Shown here piece by piece: positions 26,617 to 35,948 of a DNA stretch of 64,000 nt; the first letter of the stretch is position 1, and each line of letters opens with the position of its first letter. The stretch lies in the NCBI GenBank assembly GCA_049700455.1, contig JBNAVJ010000002.1, forward strand, positions 1 through 64,000. The letters run 5' to 3'. Made by a program: the position numbers and the translations under genes. Source of the DNA: JBNAVJ01 sp049700455. GTDB taxonomy: Bacteria > Bacteroidota > Ignavibacteria > Tepidaquicellales > Tepidaquicellaceae. A model generated the notes under the pieces. The model searched no databases, was not told the DNA's origin, and was given only the letters and a program-made list of their open reading frames with translations.

Positions 26617-27835
26617 AAACTTCTGGGACTATATAAATATTGTAATTCTTGTCTTTCTTACATTACAGATTTTTACTGTTAGTTTTTCAGTTGCCATATC
26701 TTCAATATCATTTGGAATCTGGGGTGGACTCTGGATAATTCAGATTCTATTCAGAAAGGAGCCGTTAACACAGTCTTTTGTAAAAAATGATGTATTACAG
26801 ATTAGCTTTCTTATTTTGGGGTTTTTAATCTCTGATTTTCTTTCCCGCGTTTTTGGGGTTATACCTGAAGGAGCTTTGATAGGATTAAAAAGGTTTTTAC
26901 TTTACCTGATTTTCTTCGGGGCAATAGTTAAAATTACAAAAAAAGAGCACTTATATAGAATTATCCTTCTTGGAGTGATTATTTTTGCAGGCGTTTCCCT
27001 TTACGAATTAACAAAATACGTCATTAAGTTTCGTGAATTATCCAGAATAATGGATATTGGCTTAATCAGAATAGATGATCTTGCTTATCCTCTTACAACT
27101 GCTGAAATAAAAATGTTGCTTTTGCTACTTATTATTCCTCTGCTCTTTATTCCTGATAGTCCTATTATAAAAAGAACTTATCTTGTAATACTTCTTATTC
27201 CAATTATTATCTCAATGTTTCTTACCCAATCTAGAAATGTAATATTTGCTTTTATTATAACAACCTTGATTTTAACACTTTTGAGGGACAAAAAGATATT
27301 TCTAATAACGCTGGGGACATTACTTGTCATATTTTTAATCTTGCCATATCCTTTTCAGCATAGAATTACAAGCAGTTTTAGTCCCTCGTTTGAATTGAAT
27401 AAGTCGAGAATAACAATGTGGAAAGTTGGATGGCAGATGTTTAAAGACCACCCTATTGTTGGGGTGGGAGATAATGAAATAACTCTTGTGTATAAGAAAT
27501 ATAAAGAACCTGAAATAAAGGGAGAAGGCTCGCATTTACACAGTAATTATGTAATGATACTTGCAACTAATGGGATTCTTGGTTCAATATTTTATTTAAG
27601 CTTGATGATACTTTTGTTTGTTAAATTTTTGAAATTTTACCGTGAGTGTAAACTTCCAGAGGATAGGCTCTTAATTCTCGGTGCAATACTTGGCTTTATT
27701 GCTTTTCATATTGCGGGATTAACTGAATGGGAATATGGTGATTGGGAAGTTCTTACAATTTTTATTTTTGTAGTGTCAATTCCGTTCATAATTATTAACT
27801 TTGTTAGAAATCAAAAGGCAGTTACTAATGAATGA
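26549..27835 (+). CDS. O-antigen ligase/polymerase family membrane protein
   Basis: About 428 residues with ten or more membrane segments. The Wzy_C/WaaL-type region is visible: FLTQSRNVIFAF near 245, and the periplasmic loop with WKVGWQMFKDHPIVGVGDN followed by HLHSNYVMILATNGILG. These match the family's R and H motifs. It should ligate O-antigen (or another lipid-linked glycan) to lipid A-core in the periplasm. The start is uncertain. The ATG at 26549 overlaps the ABC gene by 68 bp and has a weak GGA upstream; the next in-frame ATG is at 26573. The stop overlaps the DUF1844 start by 8 bp. Confidence 0.82.
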   Translation: MKNFFTKKMESTENFVTSNLENKNFWDYINIVILVFLTLQIFTVSFSVAISSISFGIWGGLWIIQILFRKEPLTQSFVKNDVLQISFLILGFLISDFLSRVFGVIPEGALIGLKRFLLYLIFFGAIVKITKKEHLYRIILLGVIIFAGVSLYELTKYVIKFRELSRIMDIGLIRIDDLAYPLTTAEIKMLLLLLIIPLLFIPDSPIIKRTYLVILLIPIIISMFLTQSRNVIFAFIITTLILTLLRDKKIFLITLGTLLVIFLILPYPFQHRITSSFSPSFELNKSRITMWKVGWQMFKDHPIVGVGDNEITLVYKKYKEPEIKGEGSHLHSNYVMILATNGILGSIFYLSLMILLFVKFLKFYRECKLPEDRLLILGAILGFIAFHIAGLTEWEYGDWEVLTIFIFVVSIPFIIINFVRNQKAVTNE

Positions 27836-28142
27836 AAATCAGACCTCAGATTTATTTATTTCAATGATTTACTCCTTACAAATGCAGGCTTTCATACATC
27901 TTGGAAAAATCATTAACCCTGCTACCAACAAGACTGAAAAAGATCTTGTTGCCGCCCAAATGACAATTGATATGCTCGATATGCTCAAAGATAAAACCAA
28001 AGGAAATCTTACTGATTATGAAAAGTCATTTCTTGAAAAAGTTATTGCAGACCTGAAGTTGAATTATGTAGATGAAGTTAATGCTGAAAGTAAATCAACT
28101 TCCTCAGCTGCGTCTACCGAAGATACAACTAACAAAACCTAA
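27828..28142 (+). CDS. DUF1844 domain-containing protein
   Basis: 104 residues from the ATG at 27828. Family features: FISMIYSLQMQAFIHLGK at the N-terminus, then NLVAAQMTIDMLDML-like helix KDLVAAQMTIDMLDMLKDKT and LTDYEKSFLEKVIADLK. It ends with a low-complexity tail rich in Ser, Ala and Thr. The function is unknown. The start overlaps the O-antigen ligase stop by 8 bp and NAD kinase follows after 8 bp. Confidence 0.82.
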   Translation: MNENQTSDLFISMIYSLQMQAFIHLGKIINPATNKTEKDLVAAQMTIDMLDMLKDKTKGNLTDYEKSFLEKVIADLKLNYVDEVNAESKSTSSAASTEDTTNKT

Positions 28143-28150
28143 TTAACATT

Positions 28151-29011
28151 ATGACTTTTGGTATCATTGGTAATACAGGAAAAAAAAACATTAAACCTGT
28201 ATTAGGTGATATTATCTTATTTCTGCAGAAACAAAAAATTGAATTCCTATTACAGAAGGAGCTTAAGAAATTCTTACAAATTCAACTTTCTCCCAAATAC
28301 TTATGTTCTGTAAAAACTCTTGTAAAACGCTCTGATATGATTCTCTCACTTGGTGGGGATGGAACGTTTCTTAATACAGCAAAAATTGTAGGAAGGAAAC
28401 AAATCCCTATTCTTGGAGTAAATCTTGGAACTCTGGGATTTATGGCTGAAGTTGGGCCGAAGGAGGTAATTTCTTTTATCAACAAAATACTTAATAATAA
28501 ATACAAAATTTATAATCTTTGCGTCCTTGAAGCAAAGCATAGCGGTTCAGAGCCTATTTACGGAATGAACGATATTGTAATTGATAAATGTGCTTCAATT
28601 AAGATGGTTGAACTTGAGATTTTTTATAAAGATGAGCATGTAATTCGATTTTTTGCGGATGGTATAATTGTTTCTACACCAACAGGGTCAACGGGATATT
28701 CCTTATCAGCAGGAGGAAATGTTATTAGTCCTTACAGTCAAGTTTTTGCTATTACCCCAATTTGTCCACATACTTTAAACTTCAGACCATTAATTGTTCC
28801 TGAGGATGGTGAAATTCTTATAAAAACCCACCATACAGGTACAGTTAGAATCACAGCAGATGGTAGTCCTTCAATTACTTATAAATCACCAACAAAATTT
28901 CGTATTCGTAAAGCAGATTACACAGTTAGAGTGGTCAAAGATATTGATAAGACTTATTTTCAAACTCTGAGCAATAAGCTTCTATGGGGTGCTGATCAGA
29001 GAAAAAAATAA
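28151..29011 (+). CDS. nadK: NAD kinase
   Basis: 286 residues, normal length. The catalytic GGDGT motif lies in LSLGGDGTFLNTAK near 65-78, followed by GVNLGTLGFMAE. YGMNDIVID contains the NE/D-type motif, and the glycine-rich TPTGSTGYSLSAGG is the substrate-binding loop. It makes NADP from NAD and ATP. It ends the plus-strand operon and its stop is 1 bp from the stop of the convergent permease gene. Confidence 0.94.
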   Translation: MTFGIIGNTGKKNIKPVLGDIILFLQKQKIEFLLQKELKKFLQIQLSPKYLCSVKTLVKRSDMILSLGGDGTFLNTAKIVGRKQIPILGVNLGTLGFMAEVGPKEVISFINKILNNKYKIYNLCVLEAKHSGSEPIYGMNDIVIDKCASIKMVELEIFYKDEHVIRFFADGIIVSTPTGSTGYSLSAGGNVISPYSQVFAITPICPHTLNFRPLIVPEDGEILIKTHHTGTVRITADGSPSITYKSPTKFRIRKADYTVRVVKDIDKTYFQTLSNKLLWGADQRKK

Positions 29012-29012
29012 A

Positions 29013-29921
29013 TTAATAAGGTATGCCATCAGCAGCGGGTGGCTTAGTTTTTCCCACAAAGCCCAAAAGTACTAATATCGTTATAAGGTATGGTAATATC
29101 TGAATAAGTTGAGAGGGTATTCCACTGCCAGCTATCTGAAGTGTTATTTCTAATGACTCAAGAGTTGCAAACATCAAGCAAGCATAAAATATATTAAGAG
29201 GCTTCCAACGCCCTATAATCATAGCTGCAATTGCAATAAATCCACGTCCCGCTATCATTCCATCACTGAATGAATTTTGTGAAGAAGCTAACCACATACC
29301 AGCAAGTGAAGATAACACACCACTTATCAAGACACCATAGAGTCTATATACCCTGATTTTCAGACCCAATGAATCTCCCGCTTCAGGATTTTCTCCTGCT
29401 GTTCTCAATCTCAAACCAAACCTCGTTTTAAATAGTATAAATTGTGAAAAAGGAATAAGAATAAAAGAAAATAAAATTACAGGGTCACTAATTAATGTTC
29501 CCATTACCGGTATTTCTTTCAACAAAGATATAGAAGGAACTGAAGGAGCCTGGGGTGAATTGCTGGCACTTTGAAAAAAGTATACAAGAAAAAACTTTGT
29601 TAAGCCTGCAATAAATAGATTGAATCCGATTCCCGTAACAATATGATTAACCTTCAGCCATATAGTAAATACCGCATACAGCAATGCAAGAATAAGTGAA
29701 AGCAAAATTGTGATAAAAATACTAAGTGCGGGAGAATCTAATTTTATGCTGAAAAGGACATACGAAAAAGCTGAGAAGGTCATAAACCCTTCAATTGCTA
29801 TATTAATAACGCCACCTCTTTCAGTAAAATTAGCAGCACTGGCTCCCAGATAATATGGCGTATATAACCTTATTACCTGTGATAAAAAAGCAAGTGATAT
29901 TATACTTTCCCAGATATTCAA
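29013..29921 (-). CDS. ABC importer permease, nucleoside/simple-sugar type (YufQ-like)
   Basis: 302 residues, about eight membrane helices, BPD_transp_2 family. Characteristic stretches are AANFTERGGVINIAIEGFM near the N-terminus and TAGENPEAGDSLGLKI in a cytoplasmic loop, typical of the second permease of nucleoside (BmpA-NupOPQ/YufOPQ) importers. It overlaps the upstream permease by 4 bp. No substrate-binding lipoprotein gene is adjacent in the window. The nucleoside substrate is a family-based inference. Confidence 0.85.
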   Translation of the reverse strand: MNIWESIISLAFLSQVIRLYTPYYLGASAANFTERGGVINIAIEGFMTFSAFSYVLFSIKLDSPALSIFITILLSLILALLYAVFTIWLKVNHIVTGIGFNLFIAGLTKFFLVYFFQSASNSPQAPSVPSISLLKEIPVMGTLISDPVILFSFILIPFSQFILFKTRFGLRLRTAGENPEAGDSLGLKIRVYRLYGVLISGVLSSLAGMWLASSQNSFSDGMIAGRGFIAIAAMIIGRWKPLNIFYACLMFATLESLEITLQIAGSGIPSQLIQILPYLITILVLLGFVGKTKPPAADGIPY

Positions 29922-30958
29922 GTTTGAAAAATACGATTTACAATTTTGTCAACAGCAATTATAGAAAGTATTACAACACCCTGCACAACAAACATAACCT
30001 CTTTGGGGACCAAAGAATTGACCGCAAGTCCACCATAATCAAGGAAACCAAACAGTAACGATGAAAATATTATACCAACCGGGTTATTTTTTGCAAGTAA
30101 GCTCACCGCAATTGCAGTAAAACCAATGTTTGCAGAGAACCCTATTTCAAAATATCCTTTATAGCCCATCACAAAATTTAAACCCGCTATTGATGACAGC
30201 CCTCCACTAATCAAAAAAACCAGATATACTATCTCATTAACCTTTATTCCCATATATCGACTGGCAGTTTCATTTAATCCAACTGCCCTTATAGCATAAC
30301 CCATTTTTGTTTTGAAGAGGAAAAAATATGTAAGTAATGATATAGCAAGTCCAACAAAGAAAAGAATGTTCACAGAGGAACCCCTCAGAAAATCCACCCA
30401 ACTGGAAAGTTTCATAAACATCAAAGATTCATTTACCTTTTCCATTCGTACTGTTGCTTTCACCGCAAAGAAGTTCAAAACAAAATAATTAACTACATAA
30501 ATGAAAACAAAATTAAGCATAATTGTTGTAATAACCTCACTTACCCCTTTTCTTACTTTAATAAAAGGGGGGATAAGAGAAACTATCATACTTGCTCCAA
30601 TACCTGCTAAAATAGAGAAAGGTAAGAGTATAACCGGAGGTAAATCCCCAAAGTTTACTGCAATTACGCTACTAATAAACGATCCAAAGTAAAGATTTCC
30701 TTCTGCTCCAATGTTAAAAATCGCTGCTTGAAAACAGATAGCAAGGCCAGTTGCAACAATCATTAATGAAGTCGCTTTGAAAAGCATCTGACCGAAGCCA
30801 TATCCATTGAAAAACGTATCGCCAATCATCAAGCCGAGAACCTCAAATGGATTTTTACCTACAAAAACTAATAGGAGAATTGTAATTAAAAGTGTAATCA
30901 CAATGGCACCAAATACAGAAATCGAATTAACCAGAAATTTCTTATTCATCAATTCCAA
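29918..30958 (-). CDS. ABC importer permease, nucleoside/simple-sugar type (YufP-like)
   Basis: 346 residues, BPD_transp_2 family and partner of the neighbouring permease. Family stretches include NIGAEGNLYFG near 84, RKGVSEVITTIMLNF and RAVGLNETASRYMGIKV. It has about eight membrane helices. The start overlaps the ATPase gene by 17 bp and the end overlaps the next permease by 4 bp, so the subunits are made together. Confidence 0.85.
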   Translation of the reverse strand: MELMNKKFLVNSISVFGAIVITLLITILLLVFVGKNPFEVLGLMIGDTFFNGYGFGQMLFKATSLMIVATGLAICFQAAIFNIGAEGNLYFGSFISSVIAVNFGDLPPVILLPFSILAGIGASMIVSLIPPFIKVRKGVSEVITTIMLNFVFIYVVNYFVLNFFAVKATVRMEKVNESLMFMKLSSWVDFLRGSSVNILFFVGLAISLLTYFFLFKTKMGYAIRAVGLNETASRYMGIKVNEIVYLVFLISGGLSSIAGLNFVMGYKGYFEIGFSANIGFTAIAVSLLAKNNPVGIIFSSLLFGFLDYGGLAVNSLVPKEVMFVVQGVVILSIIAVDKIVNRIFQT

Positions 30959-32417
30959 TCATTAGTTTTCCAATTTTTTCAATAAGAAAATCATTTTTAT
31001 CCTGTAGTATTTTTTCATCAAACTCACAAATAATAGAGCCTTTATACATAATACCTAATCGATCTGACAATTTCAGAAGTTCTTCTAACTCTGAGGAAAT
31101 AAGAATTATAGCTTTTCCCTGATTTTTCTGTTCAATCATCTTTGAATGAATATACTCTGTGGCTATAATATCTACACCGCGTGTAGGATGATGAAAAACT
31201 AATATTTTATTATCAATAAAAATCTCTCTTGCCACTATTACCTTCTGCTGGTTCCCTCCGGAAAGCGATGCCATTGTTACATCCGCTTCTCCTACTTTTA
31301 TATCGTAATCTTTTATAATCTTATCTGCAATATTTTTTGACTTACCTCGAGTCCACAGTAACCTCGTTTTCATCCTCAAAAGCACATTTTCTCCAATTGA
31401 AAACTCTTTAATCATTCCTTTTTTCAATCTATCATCGGGAACAAGCGAAATACCATCAGCCTTAATGTTAATTATTCCTGAATTTGCTTTTCTCAAACCC
31501 ATTATAAGATCAACAAACTCTTTTTGTCCATTTCCTTCCACACCACATACACCATATATCTCGCCAAAATATATTTTTAAATTTAGATTCGATAGGTATT
31601 TGATCCCCTTTTCAACAAGAGTTAGATTCTTTATCTCTATAGCAACTTCTTTTTTCTCGTTGAGTAATCTGTTAATCTGCTCGGTTTGATTAATAGTAAT
31701 ATCCCCGACTATTTGCTTTGCAACTTCCTCTATATTAAGTTCTTTTCTATTTGTTTCATAAACAACTTTCCCCCGCCTTAAGACAGTTACAAAATCAGCA
31801 ATCCGTTCAACCTCCGAAAGTTTATGAGTAATTAATATAATTGTTTTCCCCGCTTTTTTCAGACTGCTGATAATTTCAAAGAACTGAGATACTTCATAAG
31901 GCGATAAAACCGCCGTAGGCTCATCAAAAATCATTATCTCTGAATCACGATAAAGCAATTTTAAAATCTCGACTTTTTGCTGTTCACCTACAGAAAGTTC
32001 ATTGATTTCTTTGTCAAGCTCTAAGCCTAGATTGTAGTTGTCAATATAAAATTTCAGAATCTCACGAGTTTTTCCAAAATCAATGACTATCCCTTTTGTA
32101 ATTTCTCTTCCAAGAATTACATTTTCAATAACAGTAAAATTATCTATCAGCTGAAAATTCTGAAAAAGCATTCCTATTCCTGAGCTTATAGCATCACGGG
32201 CGGAACGAAGTCGAATTTTTTGCTCACTAATGAATACTTCTCCGCTGTCTGGCTGAAGTACCCCAAAAAATATTTTCATTAAAGTAGTTTTTCCAGCCCC
32301 ATTCTCACCAAGAATGCAATGGACAGTATTATTGTTAACCCTTATTGTAATATTATCATTAGCAATAAGATTTCCAAATCTTTTGACAATATTTCGGCAT
32401 TCTATCACAGCTGACAT
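30942..32417 (-). CDS. ABC importer ATPase with two ATP-binding domains (YufO/MglA type)
   Basis: 491 residues with tandem ATPase domains. Domain 1 has Walker A GENGAGKTT near 37-45, signature LSVGEQQKVE and Walker B IMIFDEPTAVLSP. Domain 2 has a degenerate Walker A (GVEGNGQKE) and signature SLSGGNQQKV, with FHHPTRGVD in place of a full Walker B. A degenerate second site is normal for nucleoside and sugar importers of this class. The ATG follows the stop of the Wzi-like gene directly (TAA then ATG), so it is probably co-transcribed with the polysaccharide operon. Confidence 0.87.
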   Translation of the reverse strand: MSAVIECRNIVKRFGNLIANDNITIRVNNNTVHCILGENGAGKTTLMKIFFGVLQPDSGEVFISEQKIRLRSARDAISSGIGMLFQNFQLIDNFTVIENVILGREITKGIVIDFGKTREILKFYIDNYNLGLELDKEINELSVGEQQKVEILKLLYRDSEIMIFDEPTAVLSPYEVSQFFEIISSLKKAGKTIILITHKLSEVERIADFVTVLRRGKVVYETNRKELNIEEVAKQIVGDITINQTEQINRLLNEKKEVAIEIKNLTLVEKGIKYLSNLNLKIYFGEIYGVCGVEGNGQKEFVDLIMGLRKANSGIINIKADGISLVPDDRLKKGMIKEFSIGENVLLRMKTRLLWTRGKSKNIADKIIKDYDIKVGEADVTMASLSGGNQQKVIVAREIFIDNKILVFHHPTRGVDIIATEYIHSKMIEQKNQGKAIILISSELEELLKLSDRLGIMYKGSIICEFDEKILQDKNDFLIEKIGKLMIGIDE

Positions 32418-34097
32418 TTAGTAATCGACCCTCACTGTGAAGAAAACAAATGAATCTTTATATTTTTTATTAAGGTAACTAAAGTCAGTTATTCTATACT
32501 GGTATTTCAGTTCAATAAAATACTGACGGATAGGTTGGAAACTTAAATTAAAGGTAAGTATATGTCGATTAATGCGGTTGCCATTAAGGAAAATGTTTTC
32601 ATTGAGTAAATCACCATCACCACGGTTTATATCATTACCATAATTTGCAATCAGAGTATCCCCATGATAAACAATGCCGGTGCCAGATCGTTGATATTGG
32701 TAAAGAACATTTACACTGAGCCTTTTATAGATATATGAATTTATTTTAATTGCAATCTCATCTGAATTTGGAGAAAGATTGTGTCCCAGAGGCAATCCCC
32801 AATTAGTGTACTGACTTTTGTTTGTTCTATGTGAATATACAAATGGATCAAGGCGGGTATATTCTATGGCAAAAGAAGTTGCAGGAATTGTAAAAGCATC
32901 AACCCATAACATACCAAGTTGTATTCCAAACCGGTTGTCGTTTGCTGGTCTATTGCCTTTCTTATTATTAAACAATGTACTAAAGTTCAAATCATCAATT
33001 AATAAAGAACCCTGAAATGAGAGCTTGTTTATTGGGGCAACTTCAAAATCAATTCCCATTAAAGCATTATTTTTATTTTTTGGCATATTTTCCCCCGCAT
33101 TATAATCAGCGGATCTCAAGAAACTCAAAGGATTTAAAAAAGTAAAATTAAATGGTTGCTCCGGTATTATAATGCTTTCAAAGAATCCCACCTTAAAGTA
33201 ATCACTAAAGTTTATGTTTAATCTATGTGATGCAATATTTTTTGAACTTAAATCTACCCCCATTGAATCCCCTTTAAGTGAGCCATATAAGAAATAATAA
33301 CTTATCGCTTTATATTTGAGACCGATTTTGAGGTAGCTGAATGGGACAGTATTATCAGAAAAAAATAATTTATCAATATATCCAAATCCTGTTAAGAGTG
33401 CTTCTTTACCAGCCATAATAGAAACCCATTCATCTGCAGTAGCATATCTTAGATATCCTTCATAAGTATCAAAATTATTCTGTTCATATTTATACTTTGT
33501 ATTTGCTTTCAACTTAGGATAAGTCATAATTGACATATTAATACCATTAGTATCACCTATTAATTTTTGTCCATTTGACATACGCAAATAATAGCCAACA
33601 TTTTTAATTAACGTTCCCCTGAGGCGAACCCCAATTTCTCCAAGCGTTATATTATTTGTTTTCAGAGAATCCCCAACTGAATTGCGCTGCGATATATATC
33701 CCTGTGCATCAAAAAACATCGTTGCATTTGAGTCTACATAGCTATAAAGGTATTTCTGACGCTCGGAAAATATTTCCTTAATGCTAAAATTTTTGAAGAG
33801 AGTATGAGATTTACTAAGTTTGCCTTTAATATCATACTCAAATTCAATGAGATAATCATCAAGCAAACCTTTATCAATCACATTTAGACTTGAACGCTTT
33901 TGTTCAATTACTACAAGGTATGAACTTATTGCTGCTCTTGAAATCGGGATATCAGATGAGTTATAATCTGGTATAATATCTGATACCTGCATTCGCTTGA
34001 GAAAATCATACACAGGATGTGAGGGGGGAACAAGTTCAACTTGAGAAAATGCACTGACAATAGTAAACAAAAAGAGAGTTGTAAATAGTTTTTTCAT
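32418..34097 (-). CDS. Outer-membrane capsule-assembly-like protein (Wzi family)
   Basis: About 559 residues from the ATG at 34097. This start is preferred because it opens with a signal peptide (MKKLFTTLFLFTIVSAFSQ) and lies one base past the sugar transferase stop; a longer frame upstream would bury the signal. Residues about 20-100 resemble a periplasmic helical N-domain (HPVYDFLKRMQV, PISRAAISSYL). The rest alternates in beta-barrel fashion and ends in an aromatic-terminated strand (FVFFTVRVDY). These features fit the Wzi/capsule assembly family, which binds surface polysaccharide at the outer membrane. Family assignment is by overall pattern, so moderate. Confidence 0.68.
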   Translation of the reverse strand: MKKLFTTLFLFTIVSAFSQVELVPPSHPVYDFLKRMQVSDIIPDYNSSDIPISRAAISSYLVVIEQKRSSLNVIDKGLLDDYLIEFEYDIKGKLSKSHTLFKNFSIKEIFSERQKYLYSYVDSNATMFFDAQGYISQRNSVGDSLKTNNITLGEIGVRLRGTLIKNVGYYLRMSNGQKLIGDTNGINMSIMTYPKLKANTKYKYEQNNFDTYEGYLRYATADEWVSIMAGKEALLTGFGYIDKLFFSDNTVPFSYLKIGLKYKAISYYFLYGSLKGDSMGVDLSSKNIASHRLNINFSDYFKVGFFESIIIPEQPFNFTFLNPLSFLRSADYNAGENMPKNKNNALMGIDFEVAPINKLSFQGSLLIDDLNFSTLFNNKKGNRPANDNRFGIQLGMLWVDAFTIPATSFAIEYTRLDPFVYSHRTNKSQYTNWGLPLGHNLSPNSDEIAIKINSYIYKRLSVNVLYQYQRSGTGIVYHGDTLIANYGNDINRGDGDLLNENIFLNGNRINRHILTFNLSFQPIRQYFIELKYQYRITDFSYLNKKYKDSFVFFTVRVDY

Positions 34098-34098
34098 A

Positions 34099-35145
34099 TT
34101 ATGAGCTCCTGGCTTTTCTGAAAAATATATTGTATAAGGCTTTGAATAAATATTTAGTATCTGTTCTGCAGGGGTGTTGTTCGTAAAGCTCAAAATAACG
34201 ACGTTCGGAGGCGAAAATTTCTTCAAGTTTTTTTGGCATATCTGCATAAAATGGGGGAACTAACCCCGGCTTGTACTTTGTTCTCATTTCTTTAAGATCT
34301 GAAGGATAAAGCTCAAAGTAATGTCTGCTTAATGGTCTCACCCCTACAAGTTTAATATCGCCTTTAATAAGATTTATTATCATAGGAATTTCATCTATCC
34401 AGTATTTTCTAAGCCACATACCCCACTTGGGAATTCTAAAATCATTATTAAATTTTCCCCCTTCTTTCAGGTTGTATTTTTCATAGATATATTCTTGCAG
34501 AAACTCAGCAAAAGGATTCATTGTTCTCAACTTTAAAACCTTTATCTCTTTACCTCCCTTACCTACACGTTTCATAGTATAGAATATTCCATATCGCGGT
34601 TCTTTATCAGAAAGTGCATCCGATACTTTACGAGCTACAACAAACAGATATTCATCACTATCCTTTAAATCAACTACTTCAAAACCACTATGATACAACC
34701 TACCAAGCACTTCTGTTTTAGATATAGCTTTGTTTTTTGGTTGAAAAAATCTTCTATAAACCCACGAGGTAATAAAAAGTTTTGGGACAACCCTATTAAA
34801 AATAAAATCCAATAGATAAAGTATATTAGCAACAATACCATTATGCTCTTTTTTTATCCTTAAGTATCTCTGAAGGTAACTTTCAAAGCATCCGATAAAC
34901 AGCCCTCCCCGTGGCAATATCTTATTAATACTGCGAAAGTAGCCTCTATAATTTTTTTTCCTATTAAATATCTCAAAATCTATGTAATTCTGACAATGTT
35001 CAGGTTGTATTAATATTTTACCATCATCAAGGATTATGCAATTCTCAGTTGAATTAACATCAATATAATTTTTTATAAAATCTAAATACCTTACATTAAA
35101 CCTATTAAGAGATGCTTTTAGTTTTTCTTCAAATAACCCCATCAT
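34099..35145 (-). CDS. Bacterial sugar transferase (phosphoglycosyl transferase, PglC/WcaJ-like)
   Basis: 348 residues. The C-terminal part from about 180 has the family features GKEIKVLKLRTMNP, DFRIPKWGMWLRKYWIDEIP, INLIKGDIKLVGVRPLS and TKYKPGLVPP. These enzymes place the first sugar-1-phosphate on undecaprenyl phosphate and start glycan assembly. The N-terminal 170 residues lack the multiple membrane helices of WcaJ and look like a soluble domain with LPRGGLFIGCFESY. The catalytic acidic pair seen as DE in PglC appears only as ND-F-R here, so activity deserves a test. It lies near the end of the long operon and overlaps the FkbM gene by 4 bp. Confidence 0.82.
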   Translation of the reverse strand: MMGLFEEKLKASLNRFNVRYLDFIKNYIDVNSTENCIILDDGKILIQPEHCQNYIDFEIFNRKKNYRGYFRSINKILPRGGLFIGCFESYLQRYLRIKKEHNGIVANILYLLDFIFNRVVPKLFITSWVYRRFFQPKNKAISKTEVLGRLYHSGFEVVDLKDSDEYLFVVARKVSDALSDKEPRYGIFYTMKRVGKGGKEIKVLKLRTMNPFAEFLQEYIYEKYNLKEGGKFNNDFRIPKWGMWLRKYWIDEIPMIINLIKGDIKLVGVRPLSRHYFELYPSDLKEMRTKYKPGLVPPFYADMPKKLEEIFASERRYFELYEQHPCRTDTKYLFKALYNIFFRKARSS

Positions 35146-35948
35146 TTTATCATTACAAACTTACTTATCTGTTTTAGCTTTTCCCTGTGAATTAAAGCCA
35201 TCAAATCATAATTTACATTATCATCCTCTGTTACCTTCTCAGCTGGTTTTAAGATACTATTGTTAACCACATAATAAGGGCAGTATTCCATATCATATAA
35301 GCTCTTGAGCCAGGATTCTCTGTGATTTTCTTCAATGAAAATAAACGGATGGAATCTTTCAATAGTTTTCATCCCTCCCTCTATCACTTTATAATCGTTC
35401 CCTTCTGTATCAGACTTTATTAAATCAAGTTTTGTTATCCCCAGCTTATTTACAATATCATCAATAGTAGTTACCTCTACAAGTTCTTCTTTGAAGTTAC
35501 CCTTCACACCTTTATAATTATTCAAGTTGATTGTAGCCTGAGTATCAAGTTCTATGCTGCTCTCAAGTACAGGAATATACAGCACTGATTCACCTTTTGA
35601 ATTGCTTAATGCGAAACGGAAAATCTCTGCACTGTTTAAATGTAGAAATTTTTTCAGAGAAAGCAATATTTTATAATCTTCTTCTACCGGTTCAAATGAA
35701 TAAACTTTACCCTTACTTTTGACCAGGCGATGAAAACGCAATAAATACTGCCCAAGATTAGCTCCTATATCAAGTATAACAAAATCTGGAGTTATTAGCT
35801 TCTCAAAAAAATCACTTATCTCATAGTTTTTTCTAAAAAGATACATTAAGTAAATTTTCATCATCTTGAAACTACGATACAGTCGTTTACCAAATACTTT
35901 TCTTACAAACAGTTTTTGCAAATAATTTTTAGTTACCCCGCTTTCCAT
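35142..35948 (-). CDS. FkbM family SAM-dependent methyltransferase
   Basis: 268 residues. SAM motif I is FVILDIGANLGQYLLRF near 56-72, with the acidic motif VYSFEPVEED near 83. The FkbM-specific C-terminal part has TTIDDIVNKLGITKLDLIKSDTEG split across about 155-178 and IEENHRESW. FkbM enzymes O-methylate sugars or polyketide-like groups. It overlaps the DUF354 gene by 20 bp and the sugar transferase by 4 bp. The likely substrate is a hydroxyl on the surface glycan. Confidence 0.86.
   Translation of the reverse strand: MESGVTKNYLQKLFVRKVFGKRLYRSFKMMKIYLMYLFRKNYEISDFFEKLITPDFVILDIGANLGQYLLRFHRLVKSKGKVYSFEPVEEDYKILLSLKKFLHLNSAEIFRFALSNSKGESVLYIPVLESSIELDTQATINLNNYKGVKGNFKEELVEVTTIDDIVNKLGITKLDLIKSDTEGNDYKVIEGGMKTIERFHPFIFIEENHRESWLKSLYDMEYCPYYVVNNSILKPAEKVTEDDNVNYDLMALIHREKLKQISKFVMIK

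Noticed and set aside
34098..34247. Extra 50 residues at the N-terminus of the Wzi-like protein
   Set aside because: It would overlap the sugar transferase by about 150 bp and hide a good signal peptide that starts at 34097.
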